Source: SUG1106 sp051883095 (GTDB taxonomy: Bacteria > Bacillota > Clostridia > Peptostreptococcales > Anaerovoracaceae). From it: a stretch of 64,000 nt of DNA. The translations under genes were made by a program, and so were the position numbers. The DNA is taken from assembly GCA_051883095.1 (NCBI GenBank), contig JBJETB010000019.1:1-64000 (forward strand), given 5' to 3'. Shown here in pieces: positions 8,898 through 17,801 of this stretch; position 1 is the first letter of the stretch; each line of letters starts with the position of its first letter. The notes beneath the pieces are model-generated. The model worked only from the letters and a program-made list of their open reading frames with translations. It did no database searches and was not told where the DNA came from.

Positions 8898-9656
8898 ATG
8901 GAAGGAATAACTATCAGGACGGCTGTAAAGCAGGACGCAAAAGTCCTGCTTGAAATATATGCACCATATGTGAAAAAAACAGCTATAACATTTGAATATG
9001 ATGTACCTTCGGCAGAGGAATTTGCCGAACGGATAAGTAAAGTGCTGCAAAAGTATCCATATCTGGTTGCAGAGGTCAACGGGGAGCCTGTGGGCTATGC
9101 CTATGCAGGGCCTTTTAAAGAACGCGCCGCCTATGACTGGGCAGTTGAAACCACAGTATATGTCAGAGAGGATATGAAAAAGAGTGGCATAGGCAGAGCA
9201 CTTTACACAGCACTGGAAAAGGCACTGTTGGCTCAGGGAATTTTAAACATGAACGCATGCATCGCCTTTCCTGAGACTGAGGACGAATATCTGACAAGAG
9301 ACAGTGTAAAGTTTCATGAAAAAATGGGCTTCAACGAGGTCGGAAGATTTCATAAATGCGGCTGCAAGTTCGGGCGCTGGTATGACATGGTGTGGATGGA
9401 GAAGCTTATAGGTGAGCATGTGGAAAATCCGCCCGCAGTCAGAGCAGCAGCACCGGAGCAGCATGGCGGCGGACGTCTTCAGGATTTTGAAAAAATGCTG
9501 TCAGAGGTTCAGCGGCAGTATGACGATATAGAAATTAAAATGGAAAAAATGAAGGCTGATGGCAAAGAAAAAACTGCCACATACCGCCAGCTCATGGCAA
9601 ACAGGCTCAGACTGGGCGACATGCTGGCAATGTATAAATTATACGACCTGCTGTAG
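8898..9656 (+). CDS. GNAT N-acetyltransferase with coiled C-terminal extension
   Basis: Acetyl-CoA-dependent N-acetyltransferase of the phosphinothricin-acetyltransferase-like group. Residues 1-170 hold the domain (TIRTAVKQDAKVLLEIYAPY at the start, the acetyl-CoA loop VREDMKKSGIGRALY, and HEKMGFNEVGRFHKCGCKFG, ending in WYDMVWMEK). The last ~75 residues are an extra charged, probably helical tail (QDFEKMLSEVQRQYDDIEIK) not found in the basic enzyme. Substrate unknown. The gene sits in an interruption of the otherwise standard rseP-ispG order. Confidence 0.85.
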   Translation: MEGITIRTAVKQDAKVLLEIYAPYVKKTAITFEYDVPSAEEFAERISKVLQKYPYLVAEVNGEPVGYAYAGPFKERAAYDWAVETTVYVREDMKKSGIGRALYTALEKALLAQGILNMNACIAFPETEDEYLTRDSVKFHEKMGFNEVGRFHKCGCKFGRWYDMVWMEKLIGEHVENPPAVRAAAPEQHGGGRLQDFEKMLSEVQRQYDDIEIKMEKMKADGKEKTATYRQLMANRLRLGDMLAMYKLYDLL

Positions 9657-9680
9657 ATTCGGATGCAAGGAGCAAGAGGG

Positions 9681-10391
9681 ATGGACGAAAGATTTATACG
9701 CAGTATTTTCATAGACTGGACACTGATAGGGGATGGCAGCTACCTTAGAGAAATCGGGGCGCTGAAGGGTCTGGAAACTCTTGACTTTAACAGCAATGTC
9801 ACTTTCTTCGTAGGAGAAAACGGCAGCGGTAAATCGACCCTTCTGGAGGCCATGGCCATCGCCTGCGGCTTCAACCCGGAGGGCGGCACGAAAAATTACA
9901 GCTTCTCTACCTATGACTCTCATTCGGAGCTTTACGACGCCATCAGAGTTGTGCGGGGGAGCAGGAAAGCCCGCTGGGGATATTTTCTCAGGGCAGAAAG
10001 CTTTTATAATGTGGCCACGATGGAAGAACGGTACGCTGACGAGGAGCATCAATCTCAAAAATACCACGAAAAGTCCCACGGGGAGAGTTTTCTGGCGCTT
10101 GCACAGAATCAGCTGAGGCCGGGCGGGCTGTACTTTTTTGACGAACCGGAGGCGGCTCTTTCACCTCAGCGTCAGCTTACGCTGCTTACGGAGATTTACA
10201 ATTGCGCGGCTGGTGGTTCCCAGTTTATTATTGCAACTCATTCGCCTATATTGCTTGGTATGCCGGGTGCCGAAATACTGACCTTCGATAACGGCCTTAT
10301 ACATACATGTGAATATGAGGATACGGAAAGCTATCAGGTGACGGAGATGTTTATAAACGACAGAAAGCGTCTGCTGGACAGGCTGCTTTAG
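9681..10391 (+). CDS. AAA/ABC-type ATPase, stand-alone
   Basis: Soluble 236-residue P-loop protein: Walker A GENGSGKST, Walker B LYFFDEPEAALSP, and a final switch segment IIATHSPILLG. This pattern is typical of AAA_21-like predicted ATPases related to the RecF/SMC/ABC heads. It has no transmembrane region and no partner gene. An in-frame ATG lies at 9663, but AAGGAG at 9667-9672 supports this start. It lies 24 bases after the acetyltransferase and 23 before ispG, so it is in the same transcript. Role unknown. Confidence 0.8.
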   Translation: MDERFIRSIFIDWTLIGDGSYLREIGALKGLETLDFNSNVTFFVGENGSGKSTLLEAMAIACGFNPEGGTKNYSFSTYDSHSELYDAIRVVRGSRKARWGYFLRAESFYNVATMEERYADEEHQSQKYHEKSHGESFLALAQNQLRPGGLYFFDEPEAALSPQRQLTLLTEIYNCAAGGSQFIIATHSPILLGMPGAEILTFDNGLIHTCEYEDTESYQVTEMFINDRKRLLDRLL

Positions 10392-10414
10392 AAAGAAATA
10401 GAGGAGAAAATATT

Positions 10415-11530
10415 TTGACTGAATATACGCTCAGGAATAAAACCAGACAGGTAAGAATAGGGGATGTTGTCATAGGCGGAGGCATGCCTGTTACAATACA
10501 ATCCATGACAAATGTGGATTCACGTGACGAGGAGGCTCTCCTCAGACAGACTTCAGAGCTTACAGATGCGGGCTGCCAGATTGTACGTATCGCCGTACCT
10601 GACATGGAGGCGGCAGAGACACTGGGCAGGGTGAAGCAGAAGCTTATGCACAGCGGCAACCGGGTTCCTCTGGTGGCGGACATACATTTTGACTATCGCC
10701 TTGCCATAGCGGCAATCAAGGCCGGCGCCGACAAGATAAGAATCAATCCGGGAAACATAGGCAGCCTTGACAGAGTTAAGGCTGTGGTTGAAGCTGCCAG
10801 AGAAAGGGATGTTCCTATAAGAGTAGGCGTGAATTCCGGATCTCTGGAGAAACACATACTGGAAAAATACGGCGGAGTCACTGCAGAGGGCCTTGCCGAA
10901 AGTGCACTGGCAAACCTTAAAATAATTCAGGACATGGATTACAACAATCTGGTTGTTTCCATAAAGTCATCGGATGTGTGTATGAATTATGAAGCACATA
11001 AGCTGCTGGCTGCGGGAACGGACTGCCCCGTACACATCGGAATAACCGAAGCAGGTACTTTAGCGCGAGGAAAGGTAAAGTCGGCTGTAGGAATAGGGGC
11101 TCTTCTTCTTGAGGGCATTGGTGACACAATGAGAGTATCACTGACAGCAGACCCGGTGGAAGAAGTCATTTTTGCCCGGGAAATACTTAGCAGCATCGGA
11201 CTGAGAAAGTCGGCTGTGGACCTGGTTTCATGTCCAACCTGCGGACGTACAAAAATAGACCTTCAGAAGCTGGCATCCCAGGTGGAAGACAAGCTTCGGC
11301 CGATAGAAGAAAGGCTGACCGCTGAAGGGAGACCGTCCATCAAGGTGGCCGTAATGGGCTGCGCGGTCAACGGGCCGGGAGAAGCCAGAGAGGCTGATTT
11401 CGGAGTGGCAGGCGGCGACGGCAGAGGTATTATCTTTGCCAGAGGCGAAATCCTCAAGACAAATGTGCCGGAGGATGAAATCGCTGACAGACTTATAAAG
11501 GTAATCGAGGAAAAAATATGCGGGAAATAA
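10415..11530 (+). CDS. ispG: (E)-4-hydroxy-3-methylbut-2-enyl-diphosphate synthase
   Basis: Penultimate step of the MEP pathway: an iron-sulfur enzyme converting MEcPP to HMBPP. TTG start behind GAGGAG. The N-terminal barrel begins with TRQVRIGDVVIGGGMPVTIQ, and the C-terminal [4Fe-4S] ligands are in SCPTCGRTKIDL and VMGCAVNGPGEA plus a following glutamate. Length 371 is the short bacterial form. Its 3' end overlaps polC by 13 bases. Confidence 0.96.
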   Translation: MTEYTLRNKTRQVRIGDVVIGGGMPVTIQSMTNVDSRDEEALLRQTSELTDAGCQIVRIAVPDMEAAETLGRVKQKLMHSGNRVPLVADIHFDYRLAIAAIKAGADKIRINPGNIGSLDRVKAVVEAARERDVPIRVGVNSGSLEKHILEKYGGVTAEGLAESALANLKIIQDMDYNNLVVSIKSSDVCMNYEAHKLLAAGTDCPVHIGITEAGTLARGKVKSAVGIGALLLEGIGDTMRVSLTADPVEEVIFAREILSSIGLRKSAVDLVSCPTCGRTKIDLQKLASQVEDKLRPIEERLTAEGRPSIKVAVMGCAVNGPGEAREADFGVAGGDGRGIIFARGEILKTNVPEDEIADRLIKVIEEKICGK

Positions 11531-14500
11531 TTGACGGTGCCATCAGCTGGGAGCAGATCGGCGGCGGAAAGAGAAATAAAACCGAATATAAATATACTTT
11601 AGGAAAAGGCGTTATTCACAAGGATACGGGAGTGCTGACTCTTCCCGTCACCCTTAATTTTGTCATGCCTTTTCTTGACTGTGAAAAAATAAAGGCAGTC
11701 ATATTACACAAGCTGGACATGCTAAAGGATGTGGAGTTTGACTTTACATATGAGGACATGATTTTAACAGATGAAGAGATAATCGGCTTGTACATCCCTC
11801 ACATGATACATATTCTCAACGGCTCCTTTGTGGCCATTACCAAGGCAATAGAGGAGAAAAACTTCGAGCTGAAGGAGGACAGGCTGACCATATATTCTCT
11901 GGGAAATGTGGCGACAGAGCAGCTCAATCTGAGGGCGGCAGGAGAATTCAGCCGTATGCTTGCTGACACCTTCGGAATCAAGGTGAAAGTGGAGTTCAGG
12001 AACAATGAAGCCCTTTACAGGGAAAAGGAAAAGCATTTCCAGGAAAGTGAAGCCAGAGATATAGAGCAGTCCATGAAAGAGCATGCAGAGGACCTGAGAC
12101 AGAAGGCTGAAGCCAGAGCCAAATCCGTGGCTGCAGCCGGAGGCGGAAACAGCCAGGGCGGCAGCACCCAGTGGGGCGGCAGCGGAAACGGCTTCTCCGG
12201 ACAGGGTGGAAACGGCAGCGGCGGTCAGAACGGCTGGGGAGGCCGTGGAAAGCGTAAGGAGAAGGAGCTTCCTGCAGAAGGCAACCGCATTATGGGTCGC
12301 GATATTGCCGGGGAAGCAAACACTGCGCTCATGGACATAGATCCGTCCCTGGGAACGGTCATCGTGGAGGGCATACTGTTCAAAAAAGACCACAGAGTCA
12401 TCCGGAGCGGCAACTACCTGATTACATTGCTCATCACCGATGAGAAGACCACAATCTGCTGCAAATGCTTTGCATCTGAGACCAAGTGGGGCGAAATCGA
12501 CAGCATGCTGAAACCGGGAGACGGTGTGAAGATACGCGGAGAAGTCCAGTTTGATACCTTTGAAAACATGAACACCATCATGATGAAGGACATTGAAAAG
12601 ACGGACAAGTCCCTGGGGGACAACCGCCAGGACACCTGTGAGATCGGAAAGCGTGTGGAGCTTCACGCTCACACCAAGATGAGCGCCATGGACGGCCTCA
12701 ACGAAGTATCTGATATTGTGGGCAAGGCAGCAGCATGGGGGCAGCCTGCGGTGGCAATTACAGACCACGGCGTGGTTCAGGCATTCCCGGATGCGGCCAA
12801 GGAAGCCAAGAAGCAGGCGGAAAAAGGCCGTCCAATCAAGATTCTTTATGGCATGGAGGGATACGTTTTCGATGACAGCGACTGTATTGGAGAAGACGGA
12901 ACTATAGACTATAAAAAGAAGGGTACAAACCATATAATTCTGCTGGCGGCAACTCAGGAAGGACTCAAGAATATCTATAAGCTTGTTTCCTTCTCTCATA
13001 TTGACTATTTTTACAGGCGGCCAAGGCTGCCGTGGTCCGTGCTGAAAGCTCACAGAGAGGGTATACTAGTGGGCGGCGCATGCGAGGCGGGAGAGATATA
13101 TCGTGCTGTGCTGGACGGAAAGCCTGAGGAGGAGATAGAAAAAATCGCCAGCCGGTATGACTACCTGGAGATTCAGCCTCTGATAAACAACCGGTTCCTC
13201 ATCGAACAGAACAGGGTGTCCGGATATGACGATCTGAAGGAAATCAACCGTAAGATAGTGACTCTGGCGGACAAGCTGGGCAAGCCTGTAGTTGCAACCA
13301 CAGATGCTCACTATCAGGATGAAAGTGCAGCAATCTACCGCAATATTTTAATGGCGGGACAGGGATACAAAGACGCAGAAAACGGTACAGGGCTTTACCT
13401 GAGAACTACAGATGAGATGCTGGAGGAATTCAGCTATCTGGGAGAGGAAACGGCTAAACGGGTGGTAATTGATAACACCAACCTCATAGCTGACATGTGC
13501 GATGGAGAAATTCTGCCGGTTCCAAAAGGAAAATTCCCGCCGAAAATTGATGGCGCAGAAGAAACACTTCGTACCACCTGTATGGAAAGGGCTCATGAAA
13601 TGTATGGAGATCCTTTGCCTGATCGCATCGGAGAACGTCTGGAGAAAGAGCTTTCCTCTATTATCAATAACGGCTATGCGGTCATGTATGTGTCTGCACA
13701 GATGCTGGTACATAAATCCAACGAGGACGGCTATCTGGTTGGCTCACGAGGCTCTGTAGGTTCCTCTCTGGCTGCCACCATGGCCGGTATCACCGAGGTT
13801 AATCCGCTGGAACCCCATTATATATGCCCGAAATGCAAACATCTGGAGTGGGGCGACATGAACCTTTACGACTGCGGTATAGACATGCCGGAAAAAGACT
13901 GTCCGGAGTGCGGCACGCCTATGAAGCGTGACGGATATACCATTCCGTTCGCGACTTTCCTTGGTTTCGACGGAGATAAGGAGCCTGATATCGACCTGAA
14001 CTTCGCAGGAGAATACCAGCCCATTGCTCATAAGTATGTGGGCACGATTTTCGGTGAAAAGAATGTATTCAAGGCAGGAACGGTAGGTACGGTGGCCGAC
14101 AAGACCGCTTACGGTTACGTTATGAAGTTTTTTGAGGAAAACCAGCGGCCTATCAATAAGTATGAAGCAGACCGCCTGACTCAGCACTGCACCGGTGTCA
14201 AACGTACGACAGGTCAGCATCCCGGAGGCATCATCATCGTGCCCGATGACCATGAGATATATGAATTCTGCCCTGTGCAGCATCCCGCCAACGATGTAAA
14301 TACAGATATAATTACTACTCATTTCGACTACCATAAGATAGACCAGAACCTGCTGAAGCTGGATATTCTGGGACATAACGTTCCGTCCATGATCAGGCAG
14401 CTGCAGGACATGACGGGTATCGATCCGCTGCAGGTAGACCTGACTGACAGGACCGTGCTTTCTATCTTTAATGGCATCGAGGCGCTGAAGATAAAGGATC

Positions 14501-15408
14501 CGGAACACTACCGGTTCAAGCACGGCACCTATGCTATCCCGGAATTCGGCACATCTTTTACCCGCGCCATGCTGGATGACACCAAGCCGGACAAATTCGC
14601 TGATCTGGTCCGCATTTCCGGCTTTTCTCACGGTACCGACGTGTGGCTGAATAACGCACAGGACTATATACGAAGCGGTGTTGCCACCATGCGTGAGGTT
14701 ATCTCCACCCGTGACGACATCATGAACTATCTGATTCTGAAGGGCATAGAAAACAAGACTGCCTTCAAGATAATGGAGGACGTCCGTAAGAACCGTCCGC
14801 TGAAGGATGAGCAGCTGCAGGTCATGAAGGATCATGGTGTGCCTCAGTGGTATATCGATTCCTGCATCAAGATTCAGTACATGTTCCCGAGAGCACACGC
14901 CGTGGCATATGTTATGATGTCTTTCCGTATGGCCTGGTACAAGGTCTACTATCCACAGGAGTTCTATGCCACCCACTTTACCAGTGTAGTGGCCAATTTC
15001 AACGCTGAGGTTATACTGAAAGGGCCTGATGCCGTGCTGGAGGAGATGGATGCTATCATAGCCAAGGGAAACAATGCTTCGCCGAAAGAGAAGGATGACA
15101 TTCTGGTTTACGAAGTTGCCTATGAGATGTACAGCCGTGGCTATGAATTCGCGCCTGCACGTCTTGGAAAATCCTATGCCATGAAGTTCTGGGTCGAAGA
15201 CGGAAAGGTGCTGCTGCCTTTTGTGGCAGTGGAGGGTGTAGGTGAAACTGCCGCAAAATCCTTTGTGGCAGCCTATGAAGAAAAACCTTTTGACACCATT
15301 GAAGAAGCCATACAGCGAGGCAAGCTTAACAAAACCGCAGTGGATGGCCTGCGCAATCACGGAGTTTTCGCAGGCCTGCCGGAAACCGACCAGCTGTGCA
15401 TGTTTTAG
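11518..15408 (+). CDS. polC: DNA polymerase III alpha subunit, PolC type, without the exonuclease domain
   Basis: Gram-positive replicative polymerase, 1296 residues against about 1430-1460 in Bacillus. In order: N-terminal region, a Gly/Ser-rich linker (~205-240), an OB fold (~270-360), PHP domain starting HAHTKMSAMDG (383), zinc ligands CPKC (770-773) and CPEC (795-798), palm motif PDIDLNF (823-829), then fingers and C-terminal region. In canonical PolC a DnaQ-like exonuclease is inserted in the PHP domain after the GMEa-type motif. Here GMEGYVFDDSD (445-455) passes after ~20 residues directly into NHIILLAATQEGL, and no VxFDxETTG motif is present. The shortfall of ~140-165 residues fits loss of that domain. 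Proofreading would have to come from another protein. Confidence 0.95.
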   Translation: MREIIDGAISWEQIGGGKRNKTEYKYTLGKGVIHKDTGVLTLPVTLNFVMPFLDCEKIKAVILHKLDMLKDVEFDFTYEDMILTDEEIIGLYIPHMIHILNGSFVAITKAIEEKNFELKEDRLTIYSLGNVATEQLNLRAAGEFSRMLADTFGIKVKVEFRNNEALYREKEKHFQESEARDIEQSMKEHAEDLRQKAEARAKSVAAAGGGNSQGGSTQWGGSGNGFSGQGGNGSGGQNGWGGRGKRKEKELPAEGNRIMGRDIAGEANTALMDIDPSLGTVIVEGILFKKDHRVIRSGNYLITLLITDEKTTICCKCFASETKWGEIDSMLKPGDGVKIRGEVQFDTFENMNTIMMKDIEKTDKSLGDNRQDTCEIGKRVELHAHTKMSAMDGLNEVSDIVGKAAAWGQPAVAITDHGVVQAFPDAAKEAKKQAEKGRPIKILYGMEGYVFDDSDCIGEDGTIDYKKKGTNHIILLAATQEGLKNIYKLVSFSHIDYFYRRPRLPWSVLKAHREGILVGGACEAGEIYRAVLDGKPEEEIEKIASRYDYLEIQPLINNRFLIEQNRVSGYDDLKEINRKIVTLADKLGKPVVATTDAHYQDESAAIYRNILMAGQGYKDAENGTGLYLRTTDEMLEEFSYLGEETAKRVVIDNTNLIADMCDGEILPVPKGKFPPKIDGAEETLRTTCMERAHEMYGDPLPDRIGERLEKELSSIINNGYAVMYVSAQMLVHKSNEDGYLVGSRGSVGSSLAATMAGITEVNPLEPHYICPKCKHLEWGDMNLYDCGIDMPEKDCPECGTPMKRDGYTIPFATFLGFDGDKEPDIDLNFAGEYQPIAHKYVGTIFGEKNVFKAGTVGTVADKTAYGYVMKFFEENQRPINKYEADRLTQHCTGVKRTTGQHPGGIIIVPDDHEIYEFCPVQHPANDVNTDIITTHFDYHKIDQNLLKLDILGHNVPSMIRQLQDMTGIDPLQVDLTDRTVLSIFNGIEALKIKDPEHYRFKHGTYAIPEFGTSFTRAMLDDTKPDKFADLVRISGFSHGTDVWLNNAQDYIRSGVATMREVISTRDDIMNYLILKGIENKTAFKIMEDVRKNRPLKDEQLQVMKDHGVPQWYIDSCIKIQYMFPRAHAVAYVMMSFRMAWYKVYYPQEFYATHFTSVVANFNAEVILKGPDAVLEEMDAIIAKGNNASPKEKDDILVYEVAYEMYSRGYEFAPARLGKSYAMKFWVEDGKVLLPFVAVEGVGETAAKSFVAAYEEKPFDTIEEAIQRGKLNKTAVDGLRNHGVFAGLPETDQLCMF

Positions 15409-15457
15409 GTCCGGGACATTGGTAATTTCACCACCGACGATGCTAGCATCAGACCCC

Positions 15458-15504
15458 GACTCCACCTTTTTTGCGTTTTTTTCAAAAAAGGTGGAGTCTT
15501 TGCA
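15458..15504 (+). terminator. Terminator after polC
   Basis: GACTCCACCTTTTTT pairs with AAAAAAGGTGGAGTC, giving a 15-bp stem with a T-rich loop, then TTT. It is also the left palindrome of a composite repeat (see 15458-15664). Confidence 0.75.
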
Positions 15505-15629
15505 TGGAGTTTGAGCTGCTTCTTCGAATGGATAAAAATGTAATCAACTAGAAATATTGAAATTTCAATGTTTGGGATTTTATTACATTTGGTCTGAAGG
15601 CAAAAAGGACATCATCTGCCACAAAAATC

Positions 15630-15664
15630 TCCACCAAAATCAAAAAAATTTCAATTTTGGTGGA
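15630..15664 (-). terminator. Hairpin downstream of the broken nuclease gene
   Basis: TCCACCAAAAT pairs with ATTTTGGTGGA, directly after the minus-strand stop at 15672. It may end transcription of that gene; in that direction it is followed by AGATTTTTGT rather than a pure T run. Confidence 0.5.
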
Positions 15665-15671
15665 AAAACGG

Positions 15672-16361
15672 CTACAGACGAGGGAGTATAAGACCGTCAA
15701 CAATTCTGTAAATGTCCGGAATACTGAATTCTCCGTTAGGTCCGTCTGCCGTGACAATTAAATTCTTTGGCTGATAAAACCCGTTCAGAAAGTATAATTC
15801 CATTTTGCGATTATTTCGCCGTCTGTATTCTTCATTTGAAAGCATGCCGTTATGTTCCCACAACAAAAGCTCTCTTTGAGAAAGCAGAATTGTAATGTCA
15901 GGGTATACAACAACCTTTTGTCCCTTTTCATCAAACAATATAAGCTTCTTTTCATAATAAAAGGGGATGCGACGCTGCCAGAGGACATCGATTATGATAG
16001 CCTCACCTTTAGAGCGCACGTATATTCCGGCGCTGGTAAGGTATATCAGTTCTTCCTGCTTGTAGTGATTCTGGCTGGCATGTACTTTAGGGCCGAACTG
16101 GGTATGAGGAGAAGTAAAGCTATCCGGTATGTATTTACTGATGACACGTTCCAGTAGCTGAAGCTATTTGATGAGATCTTTGTCATTACTGCCGAGATAT
16201 TGTAAAGGCACGGAAGAAGAGAGACGCAGATAATGTTCCGGATTTGAATTGGAGCGGAATTTTGTAACTAATCGACCTTGTGGCATTTTTTCGAGAGCTC
16301 CATAACATAGTTCGCCAGAATATTCCTGATAAAGCAACATTAAATTTTTCTTGAAATTCAC
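15672..16361 (-). pseudogene. PD-(D/E)XK-like nuclease gene split by an in-frame TAG
   Basis: Reading 16361 down to 15672 gives one continuous frame of about 229 codons, broken only by a TAG at 16166-16164. The upstream part begins MNFKKNLMLLYQEYSGELC; the downstream part continues LQLLERVISKYIPDSF and then has the conserved block RSKGEAIIIDVL, then VYPDITILL, then LLLWEHNGMLSNEEY. The spaced Glu, PD and EH residues resemble a PD-(D/E)XK nuclease fold found in hypothetical proteins of Firmicutes; that assignment is from pattern only. A GTG at 16019 could start a shortened product, but the best reading is a recently inactivated gene or a base error. It lies beside palindromic repeats. Confidence 0.65.
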
Positions 16362-16363
16362 CC

Positions 16364-16392
16364 TCGAAATTTTCTGAAAAGTATGCTATAAT
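16364..16392 (+). promoter_or_regulatory. Promoter of the CarD-like gene
   Basis: TCGAAA at 16364 and TATAAT at 16387-16392 with a 17-base spacer and TG two bases ahead of the -10 (extended -10). Confidence 0.65.
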
Positions 16393-16418
16393 ATATACGG
16401 AAAGAGAAGGTTTTACAG

Positions 16419-16925
16419 ATGTACAAGATTGGCAGCATAGTAGTTTACGGAACAGAAGGCCTTTGTAAAATCTGCGATATAACAGAGCGGACTTTTGGCA
16501 AGGAAACATCGGAATATTATGTGCTCAGCCCGTTGTCAAACGAGGCGGAGACAGTTTTCGTTCCTAAAAATAACGAAAAAGTTTTAAAGAGAATGAGACC
16601 AATACTATCCAGGGAAAGAGCCTCAGAACTTCTGGAGGCAGCGCCTTCGGAATATGGCGAGTGGGTAGAAAATGACAGGGAGAGACAGCAGATGTACAAG
16701 CAGATTCTGCTTTGTGGTTCCAGTGAGGACCTGCTGATGATGACCAGGGCGTTGTACCTGCACCAGATAGAGCTTCTGGAACGAGGCAGAAAGCTTCACG
16801 CCGCAGACGAGAGATTCCTCAAGGAAGCGGAGAAGATGCTTTTCGAGGAACTGGCCTATGTGTTTAACATTACGGTTGCAGAAGTGCTGCCGCTGATCAT
16901 AAGAAAAAAAGAAACCGGCAGGTAA
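16419..16925 (+). CDS. CarD/CdnL family transcription regulator
   Basis: CarD-like proteins bind RNA polymerase beta through a Tudor-like domain and stabilise open promoter complexes. The first ~60 residues fit that domain (MYKIGSIVVYGTEGLCKICD, YYVLSP, VFVPKNNEKVLKRMRPIL). The remaining ~110 residues are helical and charged, as in the DNA-binding C-terminal half. Length 168 matches. It is a single gene between its own promoter and a bidirectional terminator. Confidence 0.88.
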   Translation: MYKIGSIVVYGTEGLCKICDITERTFGKETSEYYVLSPLSNEAETVFVPKNNEKVLKRMRPILSRERASELLEAAPSEYGEWVENDRERQQMYKQILLCGSSEDLLMMTRALYLHQIELLERGRKLHAADERFLKEAEKMLFEELAYVFNITVAEVLPLIIRKKETGR

Positions 16926-16937
16926 GCCGGTTTTTTG
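16905..16937. terminator. Bidirectional terminator between the CarD-like gene and znuB
   Basis: Stem AACCGGC / GCCGGTT with a 6-base loop, T6 on the plus side and an A-rich run on the left that reads as T-rich on the minus strand. It serves the convergent CarD-like and znu transcripts. Confidence 0.8.
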
Positions 16938-16973
16938 TGTGGGGAAATCCTGCATTTAACAGAAGCTGGGTTT

Positions 16974-17801
16974 TTATCGCCGCATAATCCGCCCCGCCGC
17001 ACTGAAGCCTCCGAAGACCAGAAGGTCAACCACCACGATGGTGGCACCAACAGGGGACGAAAGGACGATGGAAATCAAAATACCAGTAGCCGAACTAACT
17101 ACTGCAACAGCGGCTGAGCACAGGACAACCTGCCTGAAGGTGTGGAATACACGCATAGCTGACAGAGCAGGAAAGATCATCAGGGCAGATGTCAGCAGAG
17201 CGCCTACCAGATTCATGGCCAGGACTATAATAACCGCTGTAATAACTGCAATCAGAAGGTTATAGGCGGCCGCATTTACTCCGGTGGCACGGGCAAAGTT
17301 TTCGTCGAAGGTTACGGCGAAAATCTTGTTGTAAAAGAGCACATAGGTGAGTATAGCCAAAGCCGACATGATTACACATACCCAGACATCGCTTTTAGTA
17401 AGAGTCAGGATAGAGGTGGAGCCGAACAGCGTGCTGCACACGTCGCCTGACACGTTAGCCGAGGCCGAGAACATATTAAGCAGCAGGTATCCAAATGCCA
17501 TTGCACCCACCGAAAGCATTGCCAGAGCGGCATCTCCTTTTATGCGGGCGTTTGCACCTGTTTTTAGAAGAAGCACTGCACAGAGCACCGTAACAGGCAG
17601 CACTACTATAAGCTCGGTTTTTACCGAAAGTACGGCGGCGATAGCCATAGCACCAAATGCCACGTGTGACAGACCGTCTCCTATGAAGGAGTAGCGCTTC
17701 AGTACCAGAGTCACACCAAGCAGGGAAGAGCAAAGGGCTGTAAGCACCCCTGCTATAAAGGCATAGCGGACGAAAGAGTATGAAAGATATTCTGCTATCA
17801 T
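16974..17801 (-). CDS. znuB: Zinc/manganese ABC transporter permease
   Basis: Polytopic membrane protein (275 residues, about eight helices) of the ABC-3 family. It begins with LSYSFVRYAFIAGVLTALCS and carries the conserved YSFIGDGLSHVAFGAMA segment and GALLTSALMIFPALSA. It pairs with the ATPase whose gene overlaps it by 4 bases and with the binding lipoprotein upstream. Zinc rather than manganese is favoured by the adjacent Zur-type regulator and the His-rich loop of the binding protein. Confidence 0.9.
   Translation of the reverse strand: MIAEYLSYSFVRYAFIAGVLTALCSSLLGVTLVLKRYSFIGDGLSHVAFGAMAIAAVLSVKTELIVVLPVTVLCAVLLLKTGANARIKGDAALAMLSVGAMAFGYLLLNMFSASANVSGDVCSTLFGSTSILTLTKSDVWVCVIMSALAILTYVLFYNKIFAVTFDENFARATGVNAAAYNLLIAVITAVIIVLAMNLVGALLTSALMIFPALSAMRVFHTFRQVVLCSAAVAVVSSATGILISIVLSSPVGATIVVVDLLVFGGFSAAGRIMRR

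Larger units (their letters stand above)
15458..15664. repeat. Composite palindromic repeat, copy 1
   Basis: Three palindromes in a row: a CCACC...GGTGG hairpin at 15458-15498, a perfect 14-base palindrome ATTGAAATTTCAAT near 15555, and a second TCCACC...GGTGGA hairpin at 15630-15664. The same order and spacing recur at 25444-25642. It has no coding potential and fills the gap between polC and the broken nuclease gene. Confidence 0.55.

Noticed and set aside
13744..15465. Long minus-strand open frame (573 codons) opposite polC
   Set aside because: No ribosome site or recognisable domain; the plus strand encodes a clear PolC. It is a shadow frame caused by codon bias, like those at 11764-13053 and 8036-9079.
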